Below, in pieces: positions 42,938-53,511 of a DNA stretch of 64,000 bases. The position numbers and the translations under genes are program-made. The stretch is from Microbispora sp. H13382 (GTDB lineage: Bacteria > Actinomycetota > Actinomycetes > Streptosporangiales > Streptosporangiaceae). Location of the stretch: NCBI RefSeq assembly GCF_014161445.1, contig NZ_JABBXA010000015.1, forward strand, positions 1 to 64,000, written 5' to 3'. Numbering within the stretch: position 1 is the stretch's first letter; every line of letters starts with the position of its first letter. Under the pieces are notes generated by a model that was not told where the DNA came from, did not search any database, and was given only the letters and a program-made list of their open reading frames with translations.

Positions 42938-43173
42938 CCGGCGTGCGTGGCGGCGCAATCCGCCACGCACGCGCCGCCGGGCGCTCCGTTGCCGTCGAAC
43001 AACCGGTTCGCCGCCCGGTACGACGCCTCGCTCAGCGCCGTGAAGCTCGCAGTCGGGATTTCGAGGACCAAGGGCCGCAACTCGCGGTTTTCTCCGAATT
43101 CTCTGAAACCTGATTTTTTGCGGTCAGGTCACGAAGGCGCCCTGCCGGCCTCGCGTTGACTAGCCTCACCGGC

Positions 43174-44010
43174 ATGCCCCTTGCCTCGATACCCAGCCCT
43201 TCCGAAGGGGTCTGGTATCTCGGATTCATCCCGATCCGGGCCTACGCATTGTGCTTCGTCGTCGCGATCGTCTTCGGCACCTGGCTCAGCGAACGCCGCT
43301 GGCGCGCCCGCGGCGGCGAGAAGAGCGCGATCAGCGACATCGCGGTTCCCGGAGTGATTTTCGGCCTGATCGGCGCCCGTCTCTACCACGTCATCACCGA
43401 CTGGCAGACCTACTTCGGCCCGCGCGCGATCAAGGAGCCGTACCGGGCGCTGTTCATCTGGGAAGGCGGGCTCAGCATCTGGGGCGCGGTCGCCCTGGGA
43501 GGCGTGGGTGTGTGGCTGGCCTGCCGCCGCCGGGGGCTGCCTCTGGGCGCCGTGGCCGACGCGATCGCGCCCGGCCTCGCGTTCGGGCAGGCCATCGCCC
43601 GGTGGGGCAACTGGTTCAACCAGGAGCTGTACGGCGGGCCGACGACGCTGCCGTGGGGCCTGGAGATCGACCAGGCGCACGGCGGCGAGCCGGGCGTGCT
43701 CTACCACCCGACGTTCCTGTACGAGTCGCTGTGGGACGCGGCTCTCGGTTTCGGACTGATCCTGGCCGGCAGGCGGTTCACGCTGCGCCACGGCCGCCTG
43801 TTCGCCCTCTACGTCGCCGGCTACACGTTCGGGCGTTTCTGGATCGAAGGGCTGCGGGTCGACCCGGTGGGCGGAGTGGATCACGCGGTGACGCTCCTGG
43901 GGCTGCGGATCAACCAGTGGACCTCGATCGCGCTGTTCGCCGGCGCGCTGGTCTACCTCTGGATGACCCGTAACAAGGAAGACGAACGGATCCCGGCACC
44001 GGCCCCCTGA
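43174..44010 (+). CDS. lgt: Prolipoprotein diacylglyceryl transferase
   Basis: 278 aa polytopic enzyme that adds diacylglycerol to the lipobox Cys of prelipoproteins. Signature motifs: IPSPSEGVWYLG, IRAYALCF, GLIGARLYHV, EGGLSIWGA, RWGNWFNQELYG and GRFWIEGLR. ATG 43174 matches the family start; a TTG at 43156 is possible. The trp genes often found upstream are replaced by the accessory genes. Confidence 0.93.
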   Translation: MPLASIPSPSEGVWYLGFIPIRAYALCFVVAIVFGTWLSERRWRARGGEKSAISDIAVPGVIFGLIGARLYHVITDWQTYFGPRAIKEPYRALFIWEGGLSIWGAVALGGVGVWLACRRRGLPLGAVADAIAPGLAFGQAIARWGNWFNQELYGGPTTLPWGLEIDQAHGGEPGVLYHPTFLYESLWDAALGFGLILAGRRFTLRHGRLFALYVAGYTFGRFWIEGLRVDPVGGVDHAVTLLGLRINQWTSIALFAGALVYLWMTRNKEDERIPAPAP

Positions 44011-44048
44011 TCGCCGTATCCGCCCGTCCTTGCGGGAAGCAGGAGGGC

Positions 44049-44065
44049 TGAAACATTCATCGCCG
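44049..44065. promoter_or_regulatory. Second copy of the 17-nt motif
   Basis: TGAAACATTCATCGCCG, identical to 18679-18695. It lies 39 nt after lgt and 277 nt before the cellulase start. Confidence 0.5.
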
Positions 44066-44341
44066 TTGTGACGGCCGGTCTTCCCCATGCTTCCGCGAAG
44101 CGCCTGTTCGAACGGCATTCCACGCGGCGAGGCGAGAACAGGGCAAACCCTCACCTCGTTGACTCGCCCCTCCTCGCCGGGATTGGCTCACCGCGGCAGA
44201 GCACCATCCGCGGACATCGGCGTCGCGAAACGTCAGCGCCAGGACACCGCTCCGCGCCGGCGCCGGTCCTCAACTGGTGTTCCACCAGGGCGTATTCGTC
44301 GCCCCGAGGAAACGTCACATCTCGGAAAGTGGAAAACATCT

Positions 44342-45766
44342 ATGCGACAAGTCAGCTCTTTGCGCCGCCGGTTGAGCCTGTCGGCCGCCGCCGTCGCCGC
44401 GCTGGTGGCGGCCGGTACCGGTGTGGCCGGCACGCACGCCGCGTCGGCCGCCGCGGCCGGGTGCCAGGTCAGCTACACGGTCACCAACCAGTGGCAAGGC
44501 GGCTTCGGCGCGAGCGTCAGCGTCCGCAACCTCGGTGACCCGATCAACGGCTGGAAGCTGACCTGGTCGTTCCCCGCCGGGCAGACCATCACCCAGCTGT
44601 GGAACGGCACCCACACCCAGTCCGGCTCCCAGGTCACGGTGACCAACCTCTCCTACAACGGCGGCCTCCCCACCGGAGGCAGCACGGAATTCGGGTTCAA
44701 CGGCAGCTGGAACGGCTCCAACCCGGTCCCGTCCAGCTTCGCCCTGAACGGCGTGACCTGCACCGGCGGCGTCACGTCCGCCAGCCCGTCTCCCTCTCCT
44801 TCGTCCTCTCCCACGCGCTCGCCCTCGCCCTCGCCCTCGCCGAGCCCCAGCGTCACGCCGGGCACCGGCACTCCCGTCGAACGGCACGGCCAGCTGCACG
44901 TCTGCGGCACCACCATGTGCGACAAGAACAACGCGAAGGTCCAGCTTCGCGGCGTGAGCAGCATGTGGCTCAACTGGGAGACCGCGCCGTACGCCGAGAA
45001 CCTGTCCGCGCTGAAGTGGATGCGGGACAACTGGAACCTGCAGGTGTTCCGGGCCGCGATGGGCGTGGAGCCGGCCGGCGCCTACCTGAGCGACCCGAAC
45101 AAGGCCCGCTCGCAGGTGGAAACGATCATCAACAACGCCGTCGCCGCCGGGGTGTACGTGATCGTGGACTTCCACGCGCATGAGGCCCACAAGGAGCAGG
45201 CGCAGGCGGTGGCGTTCTTCTCCGACCTGGCCAAGCGCTACGGTCACCTGCCCAACGTCATCTGGGAGGACTGGAACGAGCCGCTGCAGCTCAGCTGGAC
45301 CGGCGTGCTGAAGCCGTACCACCAGGCGGTCGTGTCCGCGATCCGCGCCGCCGACCCGGACAACATCATCGTGCTGGGCACCCCGACCTGGTCGCAGGAC
45401 GTGGACACCGCGGCGACCAGCCCGGTCTCCGGCACCAACCTGATGTACACGCTGCACTTCTACTCGTGCACGCACGGCGCCTCCCTGCGCGCCAAGGGCG
45501 ACGCGGCGATCAGGGCGGGACTGCCGCTGTTCGTCACCGAGTGGGGCGCGAGCAACGCGGACGGCGGCCTCGACGGCAGGGTCTGCCTCGACGAGGCGCA
45601 GACCTGGATCAACTGGATGAAGGCGAACGGCATCTCCTGGGCCGCCTGGAAGCTCGACGTCGGCACCGACTCCACCAACATCCTCTCCCCCGGCGCGCCG
45701 GTCACCGGGGGGTGGAACAACTACCTGCACGGCCACGCACCGTTCGTCGTCGCCAACATGAAGTAA
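44342..45766 (+). CDS. Secreted GH5 endoglucanase with N-terminal CBM2
   Basis: 474 aa. Signal peptide, CBM2 (about 40-140, Cys41 and Cys140, Trp51, Trp71, Trp123), Pro/Ser linker (about 147-175) and a GH5 catalytic domain with acid/base Glu313 (EDWNEP) and nucleophile Glu400 (VTEWGAS). It cleaves beta-1,4-glucan internally outside the cell; the linker is a plausible Pmt target. ATG 44342 is chosen because it opens the signal peptide, although GGAAA is a weak ribosome site. Confidence 0.93.
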   Translation: MRQVSSLRRRLSLSAAAVAALVAAGTGVAGTHAASAAAAGCQVSYTVTNQWQGGFGASVSVRNLGDPINGWKLTWSFPAGQTITQLWNGTHTQSGSQVTVTNLSYNGGLPTGGSTEFGFNGSWNGSNPVPSSFALNGVTCTGGVTSASPSPSPSSSPTRSPSPSPSPSPSVTPGTGTPVERHGQLHVCGTTMCDKNNAKVQLRGVSSMWLNWETAPYAENLSALKWMRDNWNLQVFRAAMGVEPAGAYLSDPNKARSQVETIINNAVAAGVYVIVDFHAHEAHKEQAQAVAFFSDLAKRYGHLPNVIWEDWNEPLQLSWTGVLKPYHQAVVSAIRAADPDNIIVLGTPTWSQDVDTAATSPVSGTNLMYTLHFYSCTHGASLRAKGDAAIRAGLPLFVTEWGASNADGGLDGRVCLDEAQTWINWMKANGISWAAWKLDVGTDSTNILSPGAPVTGGWNNYLHGHAPFVVANMK

Positions 45767-45788
45767 GGCGACGTTCCCCCAACGCTGT

Positions 45789-45814
45789 CGGCCCCGCCCT
45801 CACAGGCGGGGCCG
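45789..45814 (+). terminator. Hairpin after the cellulase gene
   Basis: Perfect 10-bp stem CGGCCCCGCC, 6-nt loop, starting 23 nt after the stop. No T run. Confidence 0.65.
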
Positions 45815-45884
45815 ATCGGCACGTGTCACGGCTGCCCGCGGTGGACAACGGATCTCGCCCGCTTGTGACCGCTGAGGTGTGGGC

Positions 45885-46208
45885 TCAGTGCAGGGTCTCC
45901 GCTATCCACCGGACGATGCCCGTGAACTCGGTGACGGCGCTCACCAGATCGTTCTCGGCGGTCGGCCGATCGGTCTGGGGGTCGTAACCTTCCAGCCCGG
46001 TCTCCTCCTCGACCACGCGCGCGAGCCGGTACGCCTTGGTCAGTACGGCGACCGCCTCCTCGGCGGCGTAGTGATACGGGATGAAGACCTGGGCGGACTC
46101 CCCGTCGTAGTCGAGCTGGAAGGCGTGCGGCCCCTGCGGGCGGAGCGTGAGACCGGACGGGAACTCCTCCACGTCGACCGGCCCCATCTCCTCTGCGGCC
46201 CGTCGCAC
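45885..46208 (-). CDS. Small acidic protein of unknown function
   Basis: 107 aa, pI acidic, no membrane segment. Contains FPSGLTLRPQGPHAFQLDYDG and a helical C-terminus (ENDLVSAVTEFTGIVRWIAETL). No family recognised and the start (GTG at 46208) is uncertain because no ribosome site is clear. It is convergent with the cellulase. Confidence 0.6.
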   Translation of the reverse strand: MRRAAEEMGPVDVEEFPSGLTLRPQGPHAFQLDYDGESAQVFIPYHYAAEEAVAVLTKAYRLARVVEEETGLEGYDPQTDRPTAENDLVSAVTEFTGIVRWIAETLH

Positions 46209-48475
<2,267 letters not shown>

Positions 48476-48523
48476 CCAGGCCCTGACGGGCGAGCCGACC
48501 CGGCACGTCACCTGGTCCACGGC

Positions 48524-48553
48524 CCGCCACGCCGGCCCCTGCCGGCGTGGCGG
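48524..48553 (+). terminator. Perfect 13-bp hairpin after the xylanase gene
   Basis: CCGCCACGCCGGC pairs with its exact complement around a 4-nt loop. No T run. It lies 48 nt after the stop. Confidence 0.7.
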
Positions 48554-48595
48554 ACGACCCGACGATCCGGATCGATCTCACCCCTGACATCTCCC

Positions 48596-48634
48596 CGGCC
48601 TCCGGTGCGGCGCGATCCGCCGCACCGGAGGCCG
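48596..48634. repeat. Perfect 17-bp hairpin downstream of the xylanase gene
   Basis: The arm at 48596-48612 (CGGCCTCCGGTGCGGCG) is exactly complementary to 48618-48634, with a 5-nt loop. It may be a second terminator or an mRNA-stabilising structure. Confidence 0.7.
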
Positions 48635-48804
48635 TGTCATTGCCAGGAACCCGGCCCGCATTGCTCCACCCGGCCCGAGTCGAATTAAACGCCGGCTCTT
48701 TCCCGGCGCCGGCACCGCAGTCGACCCCTAGAATGCGGGCCGATCCCCGCGCCGATATGAATAAGGAAAGCCCGTAACACCACATGCCCACATACTGCTC
48801 ACAC

Positions 48805-48825
48805 AATTCCGGCGGGCCCGGAATT
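48805..48825. promoter_or_regulatory. Inverted repeat upstream of the SARP-NB-ARC gene
   Basis: AATTCCGG (48805-48812), 5-nt spacer, CCGGAATT (48818-48825). It lies in an AT-richer stretch about 140 nt before the start and could be an operator. Confidence 0.45.
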
Positions 48826-48966
48826 CGTACGACGTAATAGCATTATTCCTTTTACGTGAGTACCGCCCGCAGGCCGATTCTCTCGATCATAGTTCCCAAC
48901 AAATCAGCCTTTATCGGCATTTGTACGGTTCCTGTCGGTGAACGTCGGGCACTGCAGGGTGATCAC

Positions 48967-50892
48967 ATGGATTTCAAGATCCTCGGACCGATCGAAGTCC
49001 GTACCTCCCACGGGACGCCGATCCCGCTCGGGCGGCGCAAACAGCGGGTTCTGCTCGCCGCCCTGCTGCTCAACGCCGGCAGGGCAATCCCGAGCAAACG
49101 GATGCTCGACTGGCTGTGGGGCGAACGGGCTCCCGCCGCCGCCGAGTCGAACCTGTACACCTACATCTCCGCGCTGCGCAGGGTGCTCGGCACCCCGTCC
49201 CGCATCGAGGCGGGCTGTAACGGGTACGTGCTGCGGGTCACGCCCGGCGAGATCGACGTGACGTTGTTCGAGGACCTTGCCGAGCAGGGCCTGCGCGCGC
49301 TGTCCGAGGGGCGGCACGACACCGCGCTCGAACGGCTGACCCGGGCCCTCGGCCTGTGGCGCGGCGAGTCCGTCCTGGAGGGGTTGCCCCTGCCCGCACC
49401 GCTGCGCGGCGAGGCGGCGCGCCTGGAGCGGCTGAGGGCCGTCGTCGTGGACGCCTCGCTGGAGGCCCGGCTCGCGCTCGGCCGGCACGGCGAGATGCTC
49501 GCCGATCTGGAGACCCTCACCAGCAGGGACCCGTTGAACGAGCGCCTCCGGGCGCACCTCATGCTGGCCCTGTACCGCTCCGGACGCCGGGCGGACGCGC
49601 TGGCGGCGTACCAGCGCGCGCGGGGGGTGCTCGCCGCCGAGCTCGGCATCGACCCCGGCCCGGACCTGCGGCGCATGCACCAGCGCATCCTCGCGGACGA
49701 CCCCGCCCTGGCGCCGCCCGAGGCGAGCGCCGCCCTCAGATCCCCCGCCCCGGCCGAGCTGCCCATCGACTGCCGGGCCTTCACCGGCAGGACCGCCGAG
49801 ATCGCCCGCCTGCGGGCGGCGCTGACCTCGGCCGGCCCGGGCGCGGTCGCGGTCTCGGCGATCACGGGCGCGGCGGGAGCGGGCAAGTCCGCGCTGGCCG
49901 TACACGTCGCCCACCAGGTCGCGGACCACTTCCCGGACGGGCAGCTCTACGTGGACCTGCACGGCTGCACACCGGACGTCGCACCGCTGAACCCCGCCGA
50001 CGTGCTGGCCCGCCTGCTGCGCTCCCTCGGCGACGACAGGGCCGTCCGGCCCGACGTGGACGAGGTGGCGGCGCGGTTCCGTTCGCTGACCGGCGGCAGG
50101 CACCTGCTGCTCCTGCTCGACAACGCCTGCGACGCCGCGCAGGTTCGCCCGCTGTTGCCGGCGAGTCCCACCTGCCGGGTGCTGATCACGGCCCGCAGGA
50201 CGCTCACCTCGTTGGACGCCGTGTCGCATTTTCCCCTCGGCGTCATGACCGAGGACGAGACCTGCATGCTGCTCGGGCGCCTGATCGGGCCGGAACGCGT
50301 CGCCGCCGACCCGCGGGCGGCGCGCGCCATCGTGCGGCTGTGCGGAGGGCTGCCGCTGGCGGTCCGGATCGCCGCCGCCCGGCTGATCGCCCGGCCGGGC
50401 CTGTCGCTGCGCGCCCTGGCGGACCGGCTCGCGGTGGAGGACCACCGCCTGTCCGAACTCCAGACCGACGACCGGGCCGTGCGGCCGTGCTTCATGACGA
50501 GCTACCGGAGGCTCGATCCCGAGTCCTCCCGCATGTTCCGGCTGCTCAGCCTGGCCGGCGGCTCTGCCGTCAGCGTCGCGGCCGCCGCGGCCCTGGCCGA
50601 CCGCACGGAGCCGCGCACCGCCGACCTGCTGGACCGCCTCGCCGACGCGCACCTTCTCGAGGCGTGTGACCAGGACTGGTACGGCATGCACGACCTGCTC
50701 CGCCTGTTCGCGCGCGAGCGGGCCCGGGAGGAGGAGACCGAGGAGGACCAGGCGCAGGCCGTGCGGCGGTTGCTGCGCAGCATCTGGTCGTCGTCCGGCC
50801 CGCCGGCCCGCGGCGACCGCGAGCGGCTGAGACCGGTGAGTCACCCGGCCCACGGGAAATCCTCCGCGGGAACCCTGAGATCCGACCGATAA
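48967..50892 (+). CDS. AfsR-type SARP regulator with NB-ARC domain
   Basis: 641 aa. N-terminal OmpR-type winged helix (about 1-95, MDFKILGPIEV), BTAD domain (about 98-245) and NB-ARC ATPase domain with Walker A GAAGAGKS (301-308) and LLLLLDNAC. The TPR domain of full AfsR is missing. ATG 48967 begins the SARP fold; the frame is open upstream from GTG 48856. It precedes the aminotransferase operon and is a candidate master regulator of the glycosyltransferase locus. A terminator follows it. Confidence 0.9.
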   Translation: MDFKILGPIEVRTSHGTPIPLGRRKQRVLLAALLLNAGRAIPSKRMLDWLWGERAPAAAESNLYTYISALRRVLGTPSRIEAGCNGYVLRVTPGEIDVTLFEDLAEQGLRALSEGRHDTALERLTRALGLWRGESVLEGLPLPAPLRGEAARLERLRAVVVDASLEARLALGRHGEMLADLETLTSRDPLNERLRAHLMLALYRSGRRADALAAYQRARGVLAAELGIDPGPDLRRMHQRILADDPALAPPEASAALRSPAPAELPIDCRAFTGRTAEIARLRAALTSAGPGAVAVSAITGAAGAGKSALAVHVAHQVADHFPDGQLYVDLHGCTPDVAPLNPADVLARLLRSLGDDRAVRPDVDEVAARFRSLTGGRHLLLLLDNACDAAQVRPLLPASPTCRVLITARRTLTSLDAVSHFPLGVMTEDETCMLLGRLIGPERVAADPRAARAIVRLCGGLPLAVRIAAARLIARPGLSLRALADRLAVEDHRLSELQTDDRAVRPCFMTSYRRLDPESSRMFRLLSLAGGSAVSVAAAAALADRTEPRTADLLDRLADAHLLEACDQDWYGMHDLLRLFARERAREEETEEDQAQAVRRLLRSIWSSSGPPARGDRERLRPVSHPAHGKSSAGTLRSDR

Positions 50893-50898
50893 TTCGCG

Positions 50899-50925
50899 GC
50901 GGCCGATTCCGGCCGCTTTTTCTTT
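50899..50925 (+). terminator. Intrinsic terminator after the SARP-NB-ARC gene
   Basis: GCGGCCG/CGGCCGC stem, 4-nt loop, TTTTTCTTT. It separates this gene from the aminotransferase operon. Confidence 0.85.
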
Positions 50926-51002
50926 CCGTCGTCCCGCTCCTCAACGCCGACCTACACGCGTTCGTATGGGGCGGGGTGTGGTCGCTTTCACCACCATTGA
51001 CC

Positions 51003-51023
51003 ACGTGCAATTTCCTAGCACGT
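51003..51023. promoter_or_regulatory. Inverted repeats in the aminotransferase promoter region
   Basis: ACGTGC (51003-51008) and GCACGT (51018-51023), spacer 9 nt, end 17 nt before the GTG. A second pair, GTGGTC (50978-50983) and GACCAC (50999-51004), overlaps it. No GACAAG repeats are seen here, so control may differ from the 60.4-kb promoter. Confidence 0.4.
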
Positions 51024-51040
51024 AAGGGGATGGGCGTAAC

Positions 51041-52474
51041 GTGTCTGAACTGATCGGCCTCGACGCGTGTGAGAACCTCACCGTGAAACAGGTCCAGGAC
51101 CTGTACAAGAAGTACGTCAGCCGCAGTCAGGTCAATCTCATGACCTCCTTCGGCTTCGGCCGGGAACTCGTCGAGCGCGCGGAGGGCGCCTGGATCTGGA
51201 CCCGCGACGGGCGAAAGGTCCTCGACGTCACCGGCGGGGTCGGGGTGCTCAACCACGGCCACAACCACCCCCGCATCCTGGAGGCGCGGCGCCGGTTCGC
51301 CGAGCGGCGGCGCATGGAGGTGCACAAGGCGTTCTTCTCGCCGTACGTGGCCGCGCTGAGCCACAACATGGCCGAAGTGCTGCCGGGCGACCTGAACATC
51401 TCCTACTTCCCGAACTCGGGCGCGGAGGCCAACGAGGGCGCCGTCAAGTTGGCGTACAAGTACCACGAGGGGCGGCGCAACACGATCCTGCGCTCCGACA
51501 TCAGCTTCCACGGCAAGACCCTCGGCGCGGGGAGCCTGACGGGCTCGGCCGAGAACTCCTTCCGCTTCCCCGGCCTTCCGGGCATCGCCGTGTACCCCTA
51601 CGGCGACGTCGCGGCCGTCCGCGAGCTGATCGAGAACGCCCGAACCCCGGACGGGAAGTGCGACGTCTACGCGATCATGGCCGAGCCGTACAGCGCGTCG
51701 AGCATGCGCTGCTGGTCCGAGGCGGACCTGTACGAGTTGCGACGGCTCTGCGACGCGAACGACATCATGCTCATCTTCGATGAGGTCTACACGGGATGGG
51801 GCAAGACGGGCAGCCTCTTCTACTTCATGCGCTACCCCGACCTGCTGCCCGACATCCTCGTGTACTCCAAGTCGCTCGGCGGCGGGAAGGCGTCGATCTC
51901 CGGATACACCGCGCGTGAGCCGATCTTCCGCAAGGCGTACGACCGCCTCTCCGACGTCATCCTGCACAGCACGACCTACTACGGGTTCGGCGAGGAGACC
52001 GTCACCGCCATCGAGGCGATCAACATCGCCATCGAGGAGGACTACCCCGCCAGGGCGCGGCAGATCGAGCGTGTCCTGGGACCCGGCCTGGAGAACATCG
52101 CCAAGCGCCATCCCGACGTGGTCGGCCGCGTGAGCGGCGTGGGCGCGCTGTGGGGGGTGTTCCTCGGCGGCGGCCCCAGGGTGCTCGACCTGGCCGGCAA
52201 GCTCGCGCCCGGCTTCTCCCACGATCCGCGGTTCCGCACCAAGTTGATCACTCTCTCGGTGATCGCGGACCTCTACCGCGAGCACGGGATCGTCTCCTAC
52301 TACAGCCCGAACGCCGACAATCCCCTCGTCGTCGCGCCGACCCTCGTCATCGAACCCGAAGAGGTCGAATTCTTCCTGGAGAGCCTCGACAAGACGCTGT
52401 CCAAGGGCCTGCCGCGGCTGCTCAGCCGGTTCGTACGAGAGAAGGTGGGGTCGCGGTGGTCCAGCGGGTCGTAG
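51041..52474 (+). CDS. Class III PLP-dependent aminotransferase
   Basis: 477 aa fold-type I enzyme. Visible are NSGAEANEGAVKLAY (PLP phosphate binding), IFDEVYTGWGKTG and the PLP lysine Lys277 (VYSKSLGGGK). GTG start after AAGGGG. The relatives transaminate omega-amino acids, aldehydes or sugar-like ketones, so an amino-sugar or amino-alcohol product for the glycolipid is plausible but unproven. It heads an operon with the epimerase (19-nt overlap), UbiA and small SARP genes. Confidence 0.88.
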   Translation: MSELIGLDACENLTVKQVQDLYKKYVSRSQVNLMTSFGFGRELVERAEGAWIWTRDGRKVLDVTGGVGVLNHGHNHPRILEARRRFAERRRMEVHKAFFSPYVAALSHNMAEVLPGDLNISYFPNSGAEANEGAVKLAYKYHEGRRNTILRSDISFHGKTLGAGSLTGSAENSFRFPGLPGIAVYPYGDVAAVRELIENARTPDGKCDVYAIMAEPYSASSMRCWSEADLYELRRLCDANDIMLIFDEVYTGWGKTGSLFYFMRYPDLLPDILVYSKSLGGGKASISGYTAREPIFRKAYDRLSDVILHSTTYYGFGEETVTAIEAINIAIEEDYPARARQIERVLGPGLENIAKRHPDVVGRVSGVGALWGVFLGGGPRVLDLAGKLAPGFSHDPRFRTKLITLSVIADLYREHGIVSYYSPNADNPLVVAPTLVIEPEEVEFFLESLDKTLSKGLPRLLSRFVREKVGSRWSSGS

Positions 52475-53496
52475 TCACCGGCAGCGCCGGAATGCTCGGC
52501 GGCAACCTGGCCCGCCGGCTCGTCATGGATGGACACGACGTGCTCGGGGTGGACCTGCGCCCGCAGGCCGACCCGCTGCTCGCGGCGCGGCACCGGTGCG
52601 GCGACGTACGCGACCTGGGGCTGTTGCGCGGGGCGATGACCGGGGCGGACGTGGTCGTCCACTGCGCCGGCGCGCTGCCGAGCTACCCCGCCGAGCAGAT
52701 CCACGACCTGATCGTCGGGGGCACCCACACCGTCCTGGAGGCGGCGCGCCTGGCCGGCGTGGAGCGGATGGTCCACATCTCCTCCACGGCCGTGTACGGG
52801 CTGCCGACGCTCGTGCCCACGCCCGAGGATCACCCGCGCGAGCCCGTCGACCCCTACACGAGGGCGAAGGCCGAGGCGGAGGAACTGGCCGAGAAGTACC
52901 GCGCCGGGGGGATGTGCCTGCCCATCCTGCGCCCCAAGACCTTCCTCGGCCCCGGCCGGATGGGCCTGTTCGCGATGCTCTTCGAATGGGCCGAGGAGGG
53001 GCGCAACTTCCCCGTCCTCGGCAGGGGCGACAAGCGCGTGCAGATGTTCGCCGTCGAGGACCTGGTGGACGCCATCGTCGGCGTCCTCGACGCGCCGGCC
53101 GACGTCGCCAACGACACCTACAACCTGGCGGCCGCCGAGTTCGGCACGCTGCGCGAGGACTTCCAGGCGGTGCTCGACGCGGCCGGCCACGGCAGGCGGG
53201 TCGTCTCGGTGCCCGCCGGCCCGGCCCTGGCCGGGCTCCGGCTGCTGGAACGCACCCGGCTGTCCCCGGTGTACGGACGGCTGGTGCGCAAGCTGCTCGC
53301 CGACTCCTACGTCAGCATCGACAAGGCCCGTGAACGGCTCGGTTTCCGTCCGCGGCTGTCCAACCGGGACGCCATCCTCCGTACGTACGCGTGGTGGCGG
53401 GAACAGCGCGCGGCCGGGTCGGCGCGCGGCGCGGGCCAGACGAGCCGCGACGCGTGGCGGCAGGGCGCGCTGGCGCTGGCGAAAGTCTTCTTCTGA
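52456..53496 (+). CDS. NAD(P)-dependent epimerase/dehydratase (SDR)
   Basis: 346 aa. The GTG start follows AAGGTGGGG and overlaps the aminotransferase gene by 19 nt, so translation is coupled. Motifs: VVVTGSAGMLGGNLARRL (NAD binding), STAVYG and YTRAK (catalytic Tyr-x3-Lys), with the Ser/Thr pair before them. An extended-SDR acting on a sugar or lipid-linked sugar is expected. The substrate is unknown. Confidence 0.87.
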   Translation: MVQRVVVTGSAGMLGGNLARRLVMDGHDVLGVDLRPQADPLLAARHRCGDVRDLGLLRGAMTGADVVVHCAGALPSYPAEQIHDLIVGGTHTVLEAARLAGVERMVHISSTAVYGLPTLVPTPEDHPREPVDPYTRAKAEAEELAEKYRAGGMCLPILRPKTFLGPGRMGLFAMLFEWAEEGRNFPVLGRGDKRVQMFAVEDLVDAIVGVLDAPADVANDTYNLAAAEFGTLREDFQAVLDAAGHGRRVVSVPAGPALAGLRLLERTRLSPVYGRLVRKLLADSYVSIDKARERLGFRPRLSNRDAILRTYAWWREQRAAGSARGAGQTSRDAWRQGALALAKVFF

Positions 53497-53511
53497 GCTG
53501 ACGGGGAGAGC

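Noticed and set aside
42889-43080. Minus-strand ORF between the MDR gene and lgt
   Set aside because: Short, overlaps the end of the MDR gene, and no recognisable product.
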